Source: JACKJA01 sp050297015
Lineage (GTDB): Bacteria > Pseudomonadota > Alphaproteobacteria > Micavibrionales > Micavibrionaceae
Reading direction: 5' to 3'
Length of the DNA stretch: 64,000 nt
NCBI GenBank assembly: GCA_050297015.1
Contig: JBNKRZ010000022.1
Coordinates: 8,458 to 72,457, forward strand
This document shows, in pieces, positions 61,118 through 64,000 of this stretch. The position numbers and the translations under genes were made by a program. The notes under the pieces are model-generated. The model saw only the letters and a list, made by a program, of their open reading frames with translations. It was not told the origin of the DNA and searched no databases. Positions within the stretch are counted from its first letter, which is position 1. Every line of letters begins with the position of its first letter.

Positions 61118-61942
61118 TTATTGATTTTGACAATCCATCGGGCGTTGAAGAAGTGCTGGCCATAAAGATACCCACCCCGCATTATGCGATACGCCGGGAA
61201 CGATCTCCGAACGAATGCAATCTGTTTTCCCCGATGCATTGGTAAAGCTCTGTGCGATGGCTGGCGTTACAACGTCATCCTTCCCGCCGATGAAATGATA
61301 TTGCGGAATATGGCTGATGGTTTGTGCAATATCCTTCGCGTTCAGGGATGCGGGGATTTGCGACACGCCGTGGATTTGATGCAATAACATATGATCGAGA
61401 TTTCCGGCTACCGTGCGCAGGCTTAAAACATCATCACGTTTTGCTGCCAGTAATGCCGCCACATTTGCCCCGCCGGAAAAGCCGATAAGATTAAATCCGG
61501 TGATTTTATATCTGGCCTTTATATCGTCCAAAGCTGTGTTCATAGTTTCAATCACCTCCGGCGCAAAACGATGAGAGGTCCAGTATTTTTGTGGACACGG
61601 CCCATCTGTGGTGAGTTTTGAATACTGACAGGGCCGCGCGAGATAAATGACATTGGAACTTTCATCCTGCGCCGCCAGCTTTAAGGCCACCGGGTCTTTC
61701 GGCGTCGGGTCGAGCGAGGGTGTGCGCTTTCCAACCCATGCCAGCCCGTCACCCTCAATATAAACATGAACCTCGCTGCCCGGAGCTTGCACGCGCTCAA
61801 AACTCGTTAGCATAAACGGCGCAGCGGCAATTTCCTTTTTCGTGAAATGTGCGGGTGAGGCAATCTGAGACGCATCCTCCTCCCGCGAAACCGTAGAGCA
61901 TGCGACAACCAAGAGCACCAAAAGCAAATGTAGTCTGTTCAT
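61118..61942 (-). CDS. Lipoprotein alpha/beta hydrolase
   Basis: It has 274 residues. The N-terminal signal ends LVVAC, a lipobox with Cys15, so it is lipid-anchored. The hydrolase fold shows VHVYIEGDGLAW, the nucleophile elbow GFSGGANVAALLA, the acid in GGKDDVVTP and His in GVSHNAGW. Substrate unknown. It stands alone between the autotransporters and the inverse-autotransporter pair. Confidence 0.82.
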   Translation of the reverse strand: MNRLHLLLVLLVVACSTVSREEDASQIASPAHFTKKEIAAAPFMLTSFERVQAPGSEVHVYIEGDGLAWVGKRTPSLDPTPKDPVALKLAAQDESSNVIYLARPCQYSKLTTDGPCPQKYWTSHRFAPEVIETMNTALDDIKARYKITGFNLIGFSGGANVAALLAAKRDDVLSLRTVAGNLDHMLLHQIHGVSQIPASLNAKDIAQTISHIPQYHFIGGKDDVVTPAIAQSFTNASGKTDCIRSEIVPGVSHNAGWVSLWPALLQRPMDCQNQ

Positions 61943-62060
61943 GGAATAAAGTGTAACGCGACTTTTAAATATAGAAAAGTCGGAAACAAAACCGCTTTTG
62001 ATGCCAGTATTTTTTATACTAAGGATTATTTCTTCTGGAAGAGTAACAAAGATATAAATC

Positions 62061-62759
62061 TTATTCGCTGATAGAGACGCTTACAACCGGCACGCCGGGG
62101 AGCATAGAACAGTTCCCGCCCGCAACGCCGCCGTTTGAGTCAAAAGATTGCGTTCCCGCGGCTGTTTCAAAAGCAATATCGATGACAGGAGGAACATCCG
62201 TCATTGTAAACGGGGTTGCCAAAGCCGTCATAAAGGTCATTTCTGTTGCGCTTGTCAGCGTAATACCGAGGGCGGCGTAGCTTCCGACCGGTGGCACAGT
62301 CCCGCCACCAAAAGCAGCTTCATCGGGTGCGACAAGATTTTGCTCGGTTCCACCTCCACCGATAATTCCGACACCGGCTATGGTTGGCGTCGCGGAGGCA
62401 TCGCCGCTATCCGTACCGCATGTGCCGCCAACATTCCCCGGATCGGCTGTCGATCCGGCCACCCCGATTGTCCGGGACAAGGTTACACGAATATGCGTAA
62501 AAGTACGGTCTTTCGGAAGGGATTCGAGCGAAGTATAGCTACCGATAGCAGAACCGACTGTCCCCGAAGCAATATCAAATCCTTTTGAAGCGTTAGCGAC
62601 AACAAAGGGATCCGCACAAGCCGCACTGGAACACAACTCGGCTTTGTTGACCGTAATGTTGTAGGCCGTCGCTGCAGCACTTACCTGTGCACTAGCTGGT
62701 AATGATAAAAGGGCAACGCATAAAAAAGCAAAAGCAGAGCCTATAAAATACTTCATCAT
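62061..62759 (-). CDS. Secreted hypothetical protein (232 aa)
   Basis: Not recognised. A signal peptide (CVALLSLPASAQ) is followed by a Gly/Thr/Ala-rich beta-type sequence with cysteines in pairs (CSSAAC, near 42-48; another pair around CGTDSG; and a single one near the end in NCSMLPG). TAAGGA lies just before the ATG. The start is 10 bp after the inverse-autotransporter barrel, so the two form an operon and the protein may be its partner. Confidence 0.6.
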   Translation of the reverse strand: MMKYFIGSAFAFLCVALLSLPASAQVSAAATAYNITVNKAELCSSAACADPFVVANASKGFDIASGTVGSAIGSYTSLESLPKDRTFTHIRVTLSRTIGVAGSTADPGNVGGTCGTDSGDASATPTIAGVGIIGGGGTEQNLVAPDEAAFGGGTVPPVGSYAALGITLTSATEMTFMTALATPFTMTDVPPVIDIAFETAAGTQSFDSNGGVAGGNCSMLPGVPVVSVSISE

Positions 62760-62769
62760 GAAAAATTCC

Positions 62770-63711
62770 TTAGTTTGCGCGAGAAATTGTGATCCCTACT
62801 GAATTTCGTTCCGTAATAATCTTGTTTTGGCGGCGGACTTTGTTAAGCGTTTGGTCCCTCATATCCCGCATAACGAAAGGTTTGTTATCAATACCATGCG
62901 TCACCAATGTCCCTGTGTTGTCGCTCAAAGGGCGTGCTTTTCCTTTATTGCCGAAGCTGAAAGTCAGGTTTGCAAAAAACTGCGTATCCTGTGCGGAATC
63001 ATCGTCATCTATCGCGCCAATTTCAACGCCAAAATTCGGCGTTATATCCATATCTAACGAGGCTTTAACGCCTTTCACATCATCGAAGTCTTTACCATCC
63101 CATGAGAAATAGCTTACACCCGCTCTGGCCCACGGCATATAAGGCACTTGAGACCGCAGTTCAAGGTCGAAGCCATCCAGAGCCTGTTCTGTCGTATTGC
63201 CCGAAACATTTTTAGAATCAGAAAGAGCATCATAATAATTTGCCGTAAAATCAAGCATAGCCAGTTTGGCTTCTACGCCATATCCAAGGCGGTTATGCCC
63301 TTCAGTCCACTCATGGTCATAAAAAATATTGGCACCCAGAAGAAGTGAATTATCCAGAGTGACGTGCCGATAACCCAAACCAATATTGGTGGTATTTTTC
63401 CGGTCTCCGAATTGCTCGTAATTATAATAGCTGGCCTGCGTGAAAAGAGTGTTTTGTTTTTCCGGATCCTGATAAAGCGGCTGAACCGTCAAAATCGACC
63501 CTGTAGGGCCGACATCTTCATTGAAGTTCAAGTCCCACTCAATCCGTTTCGCCCACTCCGGCGCATCTTCGCCGATTGCCGCGCCGAGAACGGCACGTCC
63601 CTTCGTTACAGCCGTATTTGCCAGATTGCTGGCTTCCTGCGCATTGGCCATGATTGCGAAAGTGCTGCTAAAAATTGCCACGGAAAAAAGGAGAAAATAT
63701 TTTCTTTTCAT
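62770..63711 (-). CDS. Inverse-autotransporter (intimin/invasin-type) beta-barrel protein without passenger
   Basis: It has 313 residues. Signal peptide (FAIMANAQ), then the inverse-autotransporter barrel family: TVQPLYQDPEKQNTLFTQ, NIGLGYRHV, LLGANIFYDHEW, NRLGYGVEAKL and PWARAGVSYFSWDG. Intimin and invasin continue with Ig-like passenger domains. This protein stops about 45 residues after the barrel, with only a basic tail (NKVRRQNKIITERNS). It is followed by a secreted protein gene. Confidence 0.85.
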   Translation of the reverse strand: MKRKYFLLFSVAIFSSTFAIMANAQEASNLANTAVTKGRAVLGAAIGEDAPEWAKRIEWDLNFNEDVGPTGSILTVQPLYQDPEKQNTLFTQASYYNYEQFGDRKNTTNIGLGYRHVTLDNSLLLGANIFYDHEWTEGHNRLGYGVEAKLAMLDFTANYYDALSDSKNVSGNTTEQALDGFDLELRSQVPYMPWARAGVSYFSWDGKDFDDVKGVKASLDMDITPNFGVEIGAIDDDDSAQDTQFFANLTFSFGNKGKARPLSDNTGTLVTHGIDNKPFVMRDMRDQTLNKVRRQNKIITERNSVGITISRAN

Positions 63712-63787
63712 GCTTCGTCTTTCTATCGGATTAAGCTGAAATATTGCACCACAAGACCGTGCCGCAAATGCAAGAATGATACGCTTC

Positions 63788-63815
63788 AGTGTATAAGAAA
63801 AAAAACAGGCGTCAA
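63788..63815 (-). promoter_or_regulatory. Promoter of the inverse-autotransporter operon
   Basis: On the - strand: TTGACG (63810-63815), 16-bp T-rich spacer, TACACT (63788-63793). Start near 63781, about 70 bases before the ATG at 63711. Confidence 0.55.
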
Positions 63816-63839
63816 GGGGGTTTTAATTTTCCCCGCACC

Positions 63840-64000
63840 TTAACACAACCTAGAATTTGCACGCCATCTTTTCAAGTGCAAGAAAGCGTTTTCCACCAAA
63901 CAGCGCCATTTATACAGATCTTCATCATAGGGGCGTTGCTTGGTGCGGTTTTTCTTTGGCGGGATCACCGGCTCCATGCCCTGATCTTTGGCCCGTTTTA
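63840..64000 (-). pseudogene. IS5-family transposase C-terminal remnant (runs off the window)
   Basis: Read on the - strand it gives the C-terminal part of an IS5-type DDE transposase: EPVIPPKKNRTKQRPYDEDL, then LYKWRCLVENAFLHLKRWRA, and a stop after NSRLC. Relatives continue for roughly 25 residues past KRWR, so the end is truncated or frameshifted. The N-terminal part is beyond the window. Confidence 0.75.

Noticed and set aside
63364..63843. 159-codon + strand frame opposite the inverse-autotransporter gene
   Set aside because: Antisense to a well-supported barrel protein and spans its promoter.
1..64000. CRISPR array
   Set aside because: No regularly spaced direct repeats were found. 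The repeats present are single palindromes or inverted pairs.

Overview
The window comes from an alphaproteobacterium. The ribosomal order rplR-rpsE-rpmD-rplO-secY-adk-rpsM-rpsK-rpoA-rplQ, with adk straight after secY, is the alphaproteobacterial one. The rplQ-Do protease-rarA-crcB-rluC-ATP12 string and the ileS-lspA-DUF3035 lipoprotein-M16 pair also fit that class. The envelope is Gram-negative (autotransporters, lipoproteins, LspA). I cannot name the genus; a free-living or Micavibrio/Rhodospirillales-like lineage is only a guess.

Layout. 1-7080: end of the S10/spc/alpha ribosomal cluster. 7100-15200: Do-type protease, RarA, nitroreductase, CsaA-like protein, CrcB, RluC-type pseudouridine synthase, AsmA-like protein and ATP12 chaperone, mostly in tight + strand units. 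15200-31870: mainly - strand housekeeping genes: mutL flanked by a 67-bp inverted repeat, a pentapeptide-repeat protein, pgi, an inactive/active M16 peptidase pair, lipoprotein, lspA, ileS, an AEC-type transporter, ribF and an alpha/beta hydrolase. 32000-34940: cysteine desulfurase, [2Fe-2S] ferredoxin and mnmA, which together suggest sulfur supply for tRNA thiolation.

36060-49575: a 13.5-kb integrative element of the P4-integrase type, AT-rich compared with its flanks. It has split a chromosomal elongator tRNA-Met(CAU) gene at the anticodon loop: the 5' half lies at 36029-36070 and the 3' half at 49565-49610. The element carries a complete, diverged tRNA-Met(CAU) at 36198-36273 that could replace the broken gene. 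Its cargo looks like anti-phage defence: an Mrr-nuclease/STAND ATPase, an RloC/PrrC-like ATPase with a zinc-hook motif (possible anticodon nuclease), a GIY-YIG protein, and a Septu-like ATPase/HNH pair. Its core is an AlpA regulator, a short prim-pol, a RepA-like helicase and the integrase.

49670-54130: a D-Ala-D-Ala ligase divergent from a tight operon of VanX-type dipeptidase, alpha/beta hydrolase and a membrane-anchored MurF-like ligase, which looks like a dedicated peptidoglycan-stem module. 54300-63840: a surface-protein region with two large autotransporters, a lipoprotein hydrolase, a secreted protein and a stand-alone inverse-autotransporter barrel. The window ends in an IS5-family transposase remnant.

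The strongest unusual signals are the tRNA-splitting, tRNA-replacing defence element; one palindromic repeat family inserted in frame in two core genes (ileS and mnmA), resembling the coding-region palindromes known from Rickettsia; and the ddl/vanX/murF-like cluster.
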